Shown: positions 21,910 to 32,892 of the stretch, piece after piece
How positions within the stretch are numbered: position 1 is the stretch's first letter
How the letters are laid out: each line of letters starts with the position of its first letter
The notes under the pieces: generated by a model
What the model saw: only the letters and a program-made list of their open reading frames with translations
Databases searched by the model: none
What the model was told of the DNA's origin: nothing
NCBI RefSeq assembly: GCF_030272615.1
Contig: NC_081414.1
Location: forward strand, 910,601,009 to 910,665,008
DNA from: Cryptomeria japonica
Lineage: Eukaryota > Streptophyta > Pinopsida > Cupressales > Cupressaceae
Direction of reading: 5' to 3'
DNA length: 64,000 nt
Position numbers and translations under genes: made by a program

Positions 21910-22525
21910 CTACTGGCCTGGTAACTTTTCATTTATACCTTCCAATAGTTGTTTGATCCATGCTATATTGGTACAATTCAATGCTGCAACAATATATTCA
22001 GCTTCTATTGTAGATTGAGAAATACATCCTTGTTTCTTACTAAGCCAACTTACTAGTCTTTCTCCTAAGAAGAAAGCTCCACCACTTGTGCTTTTCCTGT
22101 CATCTATGTTGCCTGCCCAATCAGCATCAGTATAAACTTTTAAATCAAAATTATTTCTCTTTTCATATACTAAGCCATAATCTTTCGTGCCTCTCAGGTA
22201 TCTGAAAATTCTCTTGATTGCTGTCATATGAGTTTCCTTAGGATCTGTAGAGAATCTTGCTACAATACCTACTGGATGTGCTATATCCGGTCTACTATGC
22301 ACAACATATTGAAATTTTCCAATCATAGATCAATAAAGTGTCTCATCAACAGATGCAGATTCATCAGTCTTTGATAATTTACAGTTAGTAGTCATAGGAG
22401 TACTTACTGGTTTAGAATCCTCCATTCCAAATTTCTTCAATATTTCCTTTATGTACTTGGATTGAGTAATGAAAATCTCATCTTTCATTTGCAATACTAT
22501 AAACCTATAAATACTTTATTTAACC
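21910..22525 (-). pseudogene. C1 RT C-terminal part and RNase H
   Basis: Sense begins in the RT connection with LQMKDEIFITQSKY, then the Copia motif LYxSMIGKFQYV (TGA replaces an Arg codon before SMIG), RPDIAHPVGIVARF, and RNase H with VYTDADWAG, STSGGAFFLG and QSTIEAEYIVA. The upstream RT lies at 29530-30202, beyond T2. RNase H itself has no stop until 21910. Confidence 0.9.
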
Positions 22526-22848
22526 GATTAGTGACTCTAGACATCTAAAAATGGTCAATGCTTGCGGAGTCATACTTTAACCTTGGTGCATTGCCTTATT
22601 TTAGGGTTTTTGCATCACATTAACATTTCTCCTATGTTGCGCACTTGGTCTTTATCATTTGCAAGCATCGAGTCCTTCTACATTCTTCATTTGTCTCGCT
22701 TTCGAATTTGGTCTTGTCGATAACAATATTCAGTCATGATTTTGGTCGATCTTATCCTGTCGCATCAATGTGTGTGTTCATTTGTCATCATTTTGGACAT
22801 CGTCAATCCTAATTAGGGTTTTGTCCTCTTTTCAATCTTGTCATCTTG

Positions 22849-23084
22849 CGATCGATTTGTCATCAATCATTGTCATCTTGCGATCGATTTGTCATCGATC
22901 GTTGTCTTTTTCAATCTTGTCATTTTGCGATCGATTTGTCATCGATCGTTGTCCTTTTTCAATTTTATCATTTTGCAATTGATTTGTCATCGATCCTTGT
23001 TCTCTGGTCAATCTTGTCATTTTGCAATCGGTTTCTCATCGATCATTGTCATTTTCAATCTTGTGATCGATTTGTCATCGATCG
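22849..23084. repeat. array of six ATCGAT hairpins in T2 LTR
   Basis: The unit is CGATCGAT TTGTC ATCGATCG, an 8-bp inverted repeat with a 5-base loop. It is perfect at 22881-22901 and 22928-22948; at 23064-23084 the stem is 7 bp. Imperfect units start at 22849, 22976 and near 23026. Units are separated by TTGTC-rich spacers. Confidence 0.85.
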
Positions 23085-23560
23085 TCGTCCTTCTCAATCA
23101 CGTCAATTTGGATCAATTAGTCATTGTTCCTCATCAATTGGTGCATTTATCAATCAAGTCACTTATCAACATTGGTCCTTTGTCAGTCAGAATCATGATC
23201 AAATCGAATCGATATCAATTATCTTTTGTCAAGACCTAATTGTCGTCCTTGTATTTTCTAGGGTTTCATGATTTATTCATTTAACCTTGTTTGTCATTTT
23301 CCCTCTAGGTTAAATAATTTATTTATTTATCCTAAGTCTTCTTGTCGCAATTAAATATTTATTTAATTGGCTAACTAATTCCTCCTCTCTTTGTGAATTA
23401 ATTAATGAATGAAAAATTATTAATTAATTTACCTAATTTTCCAATTTACTAATTTCTCCTAATTCCTAATTTTCTAATTTTCATCAATTTTCTAATTTCC
23501 TAATTTTTAATTCATCTAATTTTCTATTTTCTCTAATATTTCTCCTAATTTCATGGGAAT

Positions 23561-23715
23561 GACATAGCAAATTTGTCATAATTTGTCATAATTGTCAATC
23601 AATCAATTTTGACATAGCAATTTGTCATAATTTGTCATAATTATCAATCAATCAATTTCGCATAGAAAGTGTCAATTTTGTCATAATTTGTCATATTTGT
23701 CATTCTTGATTTGAA
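23561..23715. repeat. 50-base tandem repeat in T2 LTR
   Basis: GACATAGCAA followed by TTTGTCATAATTTGTCATAA and TCAATCAATCAATTT is repeated at 23561 and 23611, with a partial third copy from about 23660. Confidence 0.85.
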
Positions 23716-24081
23716 ATTTCCTTTCAAATCTCTTCATGCTAATCTTGTCTTTTCTCTAGTTTATCTATAAATTGGATGAATTTCTTCAATCCCAATTAAT
23801 CACTTTTTCGAATCAATCACGCTTCTAGTATTCTTGCGCTACCATCTTGTCAATCTTGCTTTCACATTATGCGCACTTGAAGGTGAGATTCACAAAACAA
23901 AGCAATTTGAAGGAGAAAGAAGGACAATGGAGAATCATGGAGGAGACATCCGCATTTGTGATGGTTTGCATTTGAATTGAATGTTTGTAGGTTTTGTTAT
24001 CATTGCAATCTGGTTTTGTGATTGAGCTAGTTTAATGTTTATATTTGCTTTGATAATTTCCATATTCCTATCTACATTAAT

Positions 24082-24097
24082 TGGTGAACCCGACGTG
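24082..24097 (+). other. primer binding site of T2
   Basis: TGGTGAACCCGACGTG, five bases after the LTR end. T3 has TGGTGAACCCAATGTG at the matching place, so these two families share a primer type that differs from T1. Confidence 0.7.
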
Positions 24098-24184
24098 AAA
24101 CTAACCATTTAACCATGTTTTGAGTGCCTTTTGAGCTGATTTGCAAGTGAAAAACCCAAGAAATAGGGTAATTCAGGGCTTTCT

Positions 24185-24350
24185 GGGCACTTCTACGCCT
24201 GTGTAGGAGAGATTTGTGCTTGTGTAAAGGGATCTGCGCCTGTGTCAATGCATTCTGCGCCTGTGTCAAAGGGATCTATGCCTGTGTCAATGCATTATGC
24301 ACCTATGTCAATGCATTCTATGCCCATGTCAAGACATTCTGCGCTTGTGT
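24185..24350. repeat. 21-base array, GCGCCTGTGTCAATGCATTCT type
   Basis: Eight units with core TGCGCCTGTGT followed alternately by CAATGCATTC and AAAGGGATC. It starts about 90 bases after the primer site. Cores resemble those of T1 (GCGTCTGTG) and T3 (AGCGCTTTTG). Confidence 0.82.
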
Positions 24351-24768
24351 AAGGCCAGAAACAAAGGTAAAAATCAGTGATTTCACTTGCAAATTACTTT
24401 GTTTTGCATTCTTTTCTGGTATTCTGGTTTTCTTTGGTACTGATTCTCTATGCAACACCTTGGTATTATGCATGGAGAAGACAAAAATGAAACTACTAAC
24501 AAATCTTATGCAGGTTCGCTAGTCAAAGACCAAACAAATCAAACTTCTAACTTAGTGATTTTGCAGGTTGCCTTGTATTCCAACCGAACTTTGTGTTTGT
24601 GATTCATAATTAGGCACCTAGTATGTTTGCTAAGTAGGATGGAATGAACATGTGTTTGCTTTGATTTTCGAGTTTGACATTGGAGTAGGAGAGTATGCTC
24701 TCATCCTTCTTAGGGTGATCAGAAATCCAGATCTTCGATACCATTCTTATGTCTTGGATTGTTTGTTA

Positions 24769-25310
24769 CCTTTAGAGGGCCTGCCTTCCCGACCATTTGC
24801 TTTATTTTGCAAGCAAGTGACAATCATCAGAAGGGAACAACCCAAAGTGAGCAGAGCCAGAGTACCTTGGCATTCTAACTCACTATAAATAAATACTTGA
24901 TGGGCGAAAGCTTTGAAGGAAGGGTTACGTGGGAATTGTAGTTACTTGGTAAGTGATGACCCTTGGACTCTTTCTCATATCAGCATCTAAGTAGGGCCTC
25001 ACGGTCTAAATCATGCTTGCGCGACTACATTTGTTTGGTATCTTGGTGGGCTTAATGTCTCAATCATACTTGCATGACACCAAGGAGTAACGCTTAACAT
25101 AAATCCTTAATAAACACCTTGTATTTAGAGGCCAAATATCCTTCTAGTTGCTTGAGAAGGAGGAGTTCAGATACTTGGAAGAGATACTAAGTTTTCCATG
25201 GGGAGATTTCCATGGGGACTGATGCTTGGCTGCCCTGAGAAGTGAGTACCATGGAGGGGAGCCCATGGGGTCAAGCATCTATGTATTCTCCTTGAATCTC
25301 ATAATGAGTC
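24769..25310 (+). promoter_or_regulatory. conserved structured leader block, T2 copy
   Basis: Homolog of 15181-15720. The 125 bases ending near 25300 match T1 at about 80 percent by eye. The 8-bp stem GATGCTTG (25221-25228) with CAAGCATC (25272-25279) is retained, and CCATGG at 25196-25201 and 25210-25215 forms a small hairpin just before it. Confidence 0.65.
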
Positions 25311-26244
25311 TACCTCTCAAGTACCTACTATCCTTACCTACCCTAAAAAATGTGTGAATAAGCATGATTGTCTTGAGTCTAAGTTAAAATATCTTGTCTT
25401 CTTTGCTTGTCAAAAGTTGAGTTGTGTCTCATTTCAAAAATAAGACAAATTGATTAAAAACAAGGTTAAACACAAGAGTATTTCATTTAACAAAGTTCAA
25501 AACACCTTCAAACATGGTTGTCAAACATTTTTCTAAATCTTGTCTCAACATTCATGTCACTTAGATTTAGGTTCATCCTAGGTTTGCATCTTGCAAGTTC
25601 ATTGTCAACTACCAAGGTTAGGTTTCACCTAGGTCATACTCCTTTGCATATCAATAAGGGTCATCCATTTGCATGTGTCCTCTTGCATTATAGCAATACC
25701 ATTTCATAATTCAACCTTAGGTTTTGCCTTAGGTTGACATTATCATACATTTGCATGTGCATACCCTAGGTCCCTTCATTAAGCTTAAGTCATTATCATA
25801 TCATAGTAGAGTCATTTGCATAGTAATTGTCCCTTTGCATATAGTGTCAAAACTAGGTTTTGTCATACTTGAGTAATCCAAATCTTTGATAAACCCTAAG
25901 TCATTGTTAGGAAGTCTAGACCTTATCAAACTTTTGTCTTTTTGTCATCCATGTCATTTGGTCAAACCTAGCTTAATATCCAAGCATATAGGGGAGAAAT
26001 TGTCATTTTGTCCTTTTTGTCACTCAGTCCTTTTGTCCTTTGAGGTCTAGACATCATTTCAATTTCCTAAGGGTCTCTTTCTTAGATTTGCATTCCAAAA
26101 AGTTTGTCAAAATCTTGAAAAACAACAAAAACATAGGTTGCATTCTTGCCATAGATTGCATTCTCATCTATTTTAGTTTGCATTTAGTTGCATATCATAT
26201 ATTATCCTTGAAAAATTCCAAAAATATTGCATTTGCATAGTGAC

Positions 26245-28800
26245 ATGCCTGTTGAGACAAGGTCAAAATCTAAGAAGATGGGCGAACCAACATATCAACC
26301 CATTGACAACATATCAAACTCACAGTTTCAAACTAGTCAAATAGTACAAATTGAAGGTTCATCAAGCACATCATTACCACCATATGGAATGGTTCAACTT
26401 GGACCACCTCCATTATATGAACCAATGTTTGTACCCATGAAACCAGGACATGGGAGTGTTCCACCAACACCAAGGGGAAATGCACCTTTTGATTGGAATC
26501 AACTGAACCTGCAACATGACATTCAAACTCAAACATTATATGAGGAACAAACTCTTTCACAAGGATTTGGTTCAGATCAAGGCATTCAACAAGAAACAAA
26601 TCCAAATATTTTACTAGATTCTTCATCAGATTCTGATGCTTCTGATGATGTTGATATGTTGCTTCAAGATCCAAAGTTGATGAAAAAGATGGATAAATTC
26701 TTGAACAAGGTCTTTAAGATGTTCCCATAAAAATATCTTGACATGATGAGCAATGTGACCTCCTCAAGTGATCAAATCAATGTGAAAAAACAACAAGGTG
26801 GTGAGCTGTTAAGTTTCTCTCCGCATCCAAATGAAGAAAATGTGCAACAAGAAACTCAACCTACCTTGATGAGTAAACGTGCTTCAAAGGCATTGACAGT
26901 GACTATTCCTCAAAAGTCACCATTTGAAACAATAAATAATCCATTATTTAACATGACACCTGTAACACAAGATCAAATGAGGACCACACAAATATTGACA
27001 GTTGTCCCTCAACAAGAAGTGGTTCCTCGCATGCATAAAATTGGATCAAAATCTAAGATGCAAGAAAGCTTTACGACTAGAATGCCTAATCTCACCAATG
27101 TCCAAAATAATTCCACAATGAAACAAAGTTCCTATGTCCCATTAAGTTCAATATATTTGCCAAATACTCAAGTACCCATTATGCAAACTATTGCGACAGA
27201 TCCTTCGATAATGGCGACACAAAGAGCTACAGATAGTGGTTTGCACCAATAGCAAATGTTGCAACAATTGAGTAATACACAAAAGGTACAATCGAATGTG
27301 CAAACAAACAATGCACAACAATAACAATATCGCATTCAACAACAAGTTGCAATGCCTTCTGCCCCATTACAAGTTAATGCAAACTTGCAACCACCACAAT
27401 GGATTGGACAAACAACACAGCAAGTCAATGCAAGTGCCATACCCCATCTTAAGGAGAAACAACAAAAACCTCCCAAACAAAGTTTTTTGTAAATGATGGG
27501 ATTTACACCACGACAACAACAATTGGCACAAAGTCAGAAAATTCTGATTCGTCAGCATGAACAACAACATGTGCCTCAATATGTGCCAAGACAAACAAGC
27601 TATCATACTTCACAACCACAATTGACGCCTATGCAATATCAACAACACCTTCAATTGCAATATCAACCTAGGCTACAAATGATGATTCCACCATAAGAAG
27701 CATAGCAACAAGGTCAATATCAAGGCATGGTACAACCACAACAACAAGAGGTGTACCAAGAACATTATATGCCAGAGACACCAAAGACGGCAATTTCAGA
27801 GCATCAACAACCGATCGGAAACATGATGTATCGACAAAGAATACCCACCAGGATTAATGATGGACCTCCAAAATCTGACACAATTGCACAACAGCTTGAG
27901 AAGTTGCAACGACAAGTCGACGTATTGGAAACCAAAGGAACAAAGAAGTTGTACACAGATCAAGATTTATGTCCTAATCCATTTGACAAGAGCTTATACA
28001 TGCCTCCCTTCCCTAAGCATTTTGAGGCACCTAATTTTGAGAAATATAAAGGGAATGGCAATCCAAAAGATCACATTCAAGCATTTTTCATGGAGTGTAC
28101 TGAAGTGAGTTATGAGGAAACATATTTAATGCGCTTATTCGCACGAAGTCTCACAGGACAAGCCATGGATTGGTATTCACATCTGCCAGGAAATATAAAG
28201 ACTTGGTCTGAATTGGCTCAAAATTTTATATCTCACTTCGCATTCAACATTGACAGTGATGTGACCATGTCAGATTTATGCAACACCAAGCAAAAGCAAG
28301 GTGAACCATTAGTGACTTTCTTGCAATGATGGCGAAGCTTGTATAGTCGTTCTTCCCTAGATATACCTGAAGAACAACAAGTGAACTTATTTATTCAAAA
28401 TTTGGTCCCAGAAATGATGTATGAACTCAAATTGAAAAGTACCAGTACTATTGAGAAACTCATTAAGAAAGGGATGAACATTGAAACTACTCTTGTAGCT
28501 AAGGGAATCATTAAGCTCAACAAAGACAGTGAGAACACAAACAATTCAAGGGACAGAAAGAGATTTCGATACAAAAACAAGAATGTCACTAATGATGGAG
28601 TTGTTGACGCAAGAGCGGTGAATGCAAATCAACCCCCATTCACAATCAAGAAATTGAGTGCTCCTAATATGTCAACTATGGAACAAAATCAAACACCAGC
28701 GAGCAATGTTACTCAACGGCTGCAATACCAACAACATACTCAACAATACACTCAACAATATAATCAACAACAAGGTCAGCAACAAAACTAGCAATGAAAA
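26245..28800 (+). pseudogene. T2 gag region
   Basis: The first ATG is 26245 (MPVETRSKSKKMGEP). One frame runs to about 28800 but is cut by stops at 26728, 27250, 27322, about 27490, 27694, 28327 and 28789, mostly where CAA, CAG or CGA would be expected. The first 1.4 kb is glutamine-rich and repetitive. The gag core (27950-28330) has MPPFPKHFEAPNFEKYKGNG and ETYLMRLFARSLTGQAMDWY, homologous to T1. A second glutamine-rich stretch follows. Confidence 0.85.
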
Positions 28801-29525
28801 CCTTTTTGATCAAGGGATGGGCCTCCTCGATAATTTATGCCATTAGGAGAGCCTATTGAGTCAATAATGAAACAATTAATACAAGCAAAATTTATCAAGT
28901 TACCAGATATCAAGGCAGAACCATTGGTAAAGCCGCATTGGTGGAATGATAATGCCTATTGTGAATACCATTGATCAAAAGGACATAAAATTACATCATG
29001 TTTTCAATTGAAACATATGATTCAAGACTTGTTAGAGCAAGGAGTAATTGAGGTAGATCCGCCCAACGCGACCTCTAACACTGATCATACAATTTTCAAA
29101 ACTCCTTTGCTTGATCATGACAAGGGTAAAGCATCTTCTTCAAACTCTACCCAAACAGCAAATTATGCGAATACTAGTTATAACAATGTCATCAATTGTT
29201 TTCGAGCATCAAATGAGTATGTTTCCACCCTAAGAATAAAGGGACAAGATCCTTCTTGCGCAGTCACCACTCGTCGATCCAAAATAGTCCTAGATAATAT
29301 CCTAGATCATCTGGGAAAGACACCTGCATAAATATCGATCCTTGAGTTGTTGAAAATGTCCCCTATGCATCGCGCAATCCTAGATAAAGCTTTAATTGAG
29401 TCCACTGTCCCGACAGACATTGATGTTGACTAGTTTCAAGCCCGAATAGGACATCTAATTGTTTCCCAACATGTTGCATTTTTTGATAATGATATTTCAC
29501 CTGATAAGCTCCCTCATAATGATCT
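28801..29525 (+). pseudogene. T2 zinc finger and protease start, truncated
   Basis: Same frame as gag. WWNDNAYCEYH, a stop, then SKGHKITSCFQL is the CX2HX4HX4C finger with one TGA. ISILELLKMSPMHRAILDKA matches the segment before protease in T1. The reading enters the region of PHNxPLHIE and then becomes C1 RT, so the catalytic Asp motif is absent. Confidence 0.82.
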
Positions 29526-29529
29526 TTGC

Positions 29530-30202
29530 ACATTTCATTTCCAAATTTCTTGCATAGGGAGTCATTACCACAAAATATAATGTCATCAACAAATATGGCT
29601 AAGACCAATATTCTATTATCCTCATCTTTCTTCATGTACATATTGTTGTTTTCATTTATCCTTATAAAACCAATCTTGATTAAATAAGAGTGCAATCTTT
29701 CATACCATGCTCTAGGTGCTTGTTTCAGACCATATAAAGCTTTGTTTAGTTTGCATACCTAATCTTTACTCTTGTCTTCAACAAATCCTTCAGGTTGTTT
29801 AATGAAAACTTGTTCTTCTAGTATACCATTCAAAAATGCAGATTTAACATCCATTTGATATACCTAGAAATTTTTGAAAGCAGCATATGCCAACAATGTT
29901 CTTACTCCCTCAAGTCTAGCCATAGGTGCAAACGTTTCACCATAATCTATTCCTTCTTCTTGAGCATAACCTTTGCAAACTAGTCTTTCTTTGTTGTGAA
30001 TGACCTCACCTTTTTCATTTAGCTTATTCCTGAAAATCCACTTAGTACCAATTACATTTTTGTCCTTTCATCTTGGGATTAGTGTCCATGTGTCATTCTT
30101 CTTGATTTGATCAATCTCTTCTATCATAGCATTTATGCAATCTTCACTGTTAAATGCTTCTTTCACTATTCTCGGTTCAAATTCAGAAATCAGACATGTG
30201 TT
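29530..30202 (-). pseudogene. C1 reverse transcriptase, N-terminal and palm
   Basis: Sense contains [33 protein letters not shown] and the catalytic FVDDIIF. Stops interrupt several places. It ends at NEMCK, where T2 sequence begins; the motif normally following in Copia RT is missing, so some C1 bases were lost at the junction. Confidence 0.88.
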
Positions 30203-31441
30203 CTATCTCAGTTTGTTTCTTGTCATCACTGGATCATCTTTATCTCCTATAATCTGACTTGATGCATGATGTCTTCTGACATATTTGGCTAATATAGGCT
30301 CAGTAGGTTCTATATGATCTTCTTCATCACTTCGTAGTTGGACATTATCTTCATTTTCTTCAGCAATATTCTTGGTAATACTTCTTGGTTGAACATAAAT
30401 AAATTCTTCATAATCTTTTGGTTCTTTGGAATTTCCTTCATCATTTCTTTCTAAAAATTCATCAATTTTCACATTTGCACTTTCCACTATTTTGTTAGAT
30501 GATTTGATCAGATATTTAAATGCTTTACTTCTAGAAGAATATCCAAGAAATGTTCTTTCTTCACTTTTCTGATCAAACTTTCCATTTTTGTCATCTTTGT
30601 GAACATAGCATCTACTTCCAAAGATTTTAAAGTAACTTACATTAGGTTTCTTGTCATACCAAATCTCATATGCTGTCTTCATAGTTCCTTTCTTTAGTTG
30701 ATCTCAGTTTAGGGTGTAAACTATAGTGTTGATTGCTTCTCTCCAAAATGTTTGAGGTACCCTCTTTTCTATCATCAAGGTTCTTGCACAATCCACAATT
30801 GATATGTTTCTTCTCTCGGCTATCCCATTTTGCTGGGGTGTTCTTGGTGTAGATACTTGCCTCTTTATACCATGATCATTGCAGTATAAGTTAAATTCAT
30901 CAGAAGTGAATTCTCCTCCTCTATCAGATCTAAGACATTTCAGTTGTCTTAGTGTTTCATTTTCAACTCTTGCCTTGTACCATTTGAACATTTGAAAAGC
31001 TTCTGATTTTTCTTTTTAAAACATAACTGACATCATCCTTGAGTAATCATCCACAAATAATATGAAATATTTATCACCATAATAACTTTGAACTTTCATA
31101 AGACCACAAAGATCAGTGTGTACTAGATCTAAAATTCCTTTAGAAGTGTAGGACTTACTTGTAAAGCTTGATCTTCTCATCTTACCCATCTAGCATCCTC
31201 GACACATAGCATTCTCAGGTTTTTCAAGACTTGGTAGACCTCTTACTCGGTGCATCTTACTTATTTTGATCAGATTATCAAAATTTACATGACAAAACCT
31301 TTTATGTCATAACCAGGTATCACCTATCTTTTCATAAAGACACGTGTTCCGAGTAGAGTCAAGATACAATGTATTACCTTTTGTTTGTGTCCCAGTAGCA
31401 GCTAACTTTCCATGCTTGTCATGAACTTTGACAATTCCTTT
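30203..31441 (-). pseudogene. C1 integrase
   Basis: Sense order: zinc region CHVNFDNL, HTDLCGL (first Asp), LRSDRGGEF (second Asp), TPQQNGIAERRN (Glu). All three catalytic positions are present. The C-terminal part with KIFGSRCYVH and FLGYS follows. Stops near 31441, 31015 and 30705 break the frame. Confidence 0.88.
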
Positions 31442-32332
31442 CTAAAATTCTATTTGGTATCCTGTATTGTTTAGTTGTGCTACACTCAAAAAATTGTATT
31501 TCAATCCTTCAACCCAGTATACATCATCACATTTAGCATTGTCAAGAAGTGTTATAGATCCTTTACCTTTCACCGGACATGGTGCATCATTACCAAATCT
31601 TACATAGCCTCCATCATAGTCTTCTAATTTAACAAACTTGTGTTTATCACTTGTCATATGATGTGAGCATCCACTGTCTATGATCCAAGAATCATTATTA
31701 TTTATGTGAGATATTAGGGCTTTTTCTTCATACCTTTCCTCATCAGATCCATCTTTAATAGCCACATAAACAACTTCCTCAGTATCAATTTCATCAGATT
31801 TGTCATCGTTGGATTCCTCATCTGCTACTAGACATGTCTTTCTATCTCTCCTTCTAAGGTCTCGGTGTCCTCTATATTGGTTATCTTTCTGCCTGTTATC
31901 TTGGTATTCTCTCTTTTCACTAGATTCTTTGTCAGAGCATTTAGAAGCCATATGTCCTATTTTATCACAATTGAAACATTTTAAAGGTAGCTTTCCTTTA
32001 TACTTACCTTTTCCTCTCGGTAATCTTCTGGCTAATAATGCTTCAAATTCTTCTTGCTTCTTGATTTCCTCATATAGTCTATGCACTTTTTCCATGTTCA
32101 TGTGAAATCTTTCACTTGCTCCACTATGATCTCCTTCAGAGTACTTACTCATTCTATCATTGTAATCGTTAGATTCACCAATATGAAAAGAACTGAATGC
32201 AGATTCTACTTTATTTACCGAAGACCCACTGTTATCAAAATTACTTAACTCAAATGCATGTAGCTTACCAATAGTAGCATCCAAAGAAACTGGCATGTTA
32301 GGTATAGACCTCAATTCATTGATTGCAGAGAC
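31442..32332 (-). pseudogene. C1 gag C-terminal part, zinc knuckle and protease
   Basis: 290 codons open. CFNCDKIGHMASKC is a CX2CX4HX4C knuckle. The protease motif is WIIDSGCSHHMTSD, with YNFLSVAQL later, both typical of Copia. It is cut from gag by a single stop at 32333-32335. Confidence 0.9.
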
Positions 32333-32827
32333 TCAAATAGCATAAGCCAATACAAGGGTTCTCAACAACTTACTTTTTATATCCTTTTCTTCAATAGTTC
32401 CACCTACTCCTTTAATTTGATTGACAATCTCCTTTAGTCTTTTACTGTATTGGGTTATGTTCTCACCTTCATTCATCCTTATGGATTCAAGTTGTCCTCT
32501 TAGACTATCTATTTTTTCTTTTTGAACATGTTCATCACCTCCATACATAGATGTGAGCTTAGTCCACATTGCTTTTGCATCATTACAATGTTCTAGATCA
32601 TTAAACTCTGAGCCAGTCAATGCTGATTTTATTTCAATCATAGCTTGAATATGTTCTTGCTTTGCTTTAATCTCTTCCAAGGTCATAGGGTTGGTGCTCG
32701 GCGCAATGTAATCATTCTCTAGATAATATGTTGCATATTCTCCAATTCCTAATAAATGTAGCTTCATCCTTTTCTGCCATGTGGAGAAACTTGACTTGTT
32801 TAGCTTCGATGCATCCCTTTTATACAT
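32333..32827 (-). pseudogene. C1 gag, N-terminal part
   Basis: 165 codons with FSTWQKRMKLHLL, AMWTKLTSMYGG and ITQYSKRLKEIVNQIKGVGG, the UBN2-type gag of Copia. It starts about 50 bases downstream of the primer site. Confidence 0.88.
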
Positions 32828-32878
32828 CTTCGGATCTTTGCCTCAAGTACCTTTAAAAATTTTCTTCTGGAGTCCTTA

Positions 32879-32890
32879 GCTCTGATACCA
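32879..32890 (-). other. primer binding site of C1 (initiator Met)
   Basis: Sense TGGTATCAGAGC, exact complement of the plant initiator-Met tRNA 3' end, two bases from the LTR. Confidence 0.93.
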
Positions 32891-32892
32891 AT

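Larger units (their letters stand above)
22530..24076 (+). repeat. T2 LTR (single copy)
   Basis: Ends CTATCTACA at 24076, five bases before the primer site. It contains a six-hairpin array (22849-23084), AT palindromes (23300-23440) and a 50-base tandem repeat (23561-23715). A TATA-like CTATAAAT is at 23765-23772. The start is not well defined. Confidence 0.7.
24098..26244 (+). other. T2 leader
   Basis: About 2.1 kb, non-coding. It includes the GCGCCTGTG array (24185-24350) and the conserved block (24769-25310), in the same order as in T1. It is rich in TTTGCAT and CCTAGGTT words from 25540 to 26000. Confidence 0.7.
22530..29525 (+). mobile_element. T2: 5' half of a Tat-like gypsy element inside C1 RT
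   Basis: Plus-strand order is LTR, primer site, leader, gag, zinc finger, and the beginning of protease, after which the sequence returns to C1 reverse transcriptase. There is no RT, integrase or second LTR. The left boundary is uncertain by about 30 bases, because copia-like sequence seems to continue to about 22525. At the right junction CTTTGCACATT fits both the expected T2 protease codons and the complement of the C1 MCK codons. A deletion between the T2 interior and C1, or a recombinant cDNA, would explain it. Confidence 0.8.

Noticed and set aside
22770-23271. Long overlapping plus-strand frames in the T2 LTR
   Set aside because: Produced by the ATCGAT hairpin repeats; no protein family signature.
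24185-24350. CRISPR-like spaced repeats
   Set aside because: Repeat cores are short and degenerate, spacers are not unique, and this is a plant retroelement leader.
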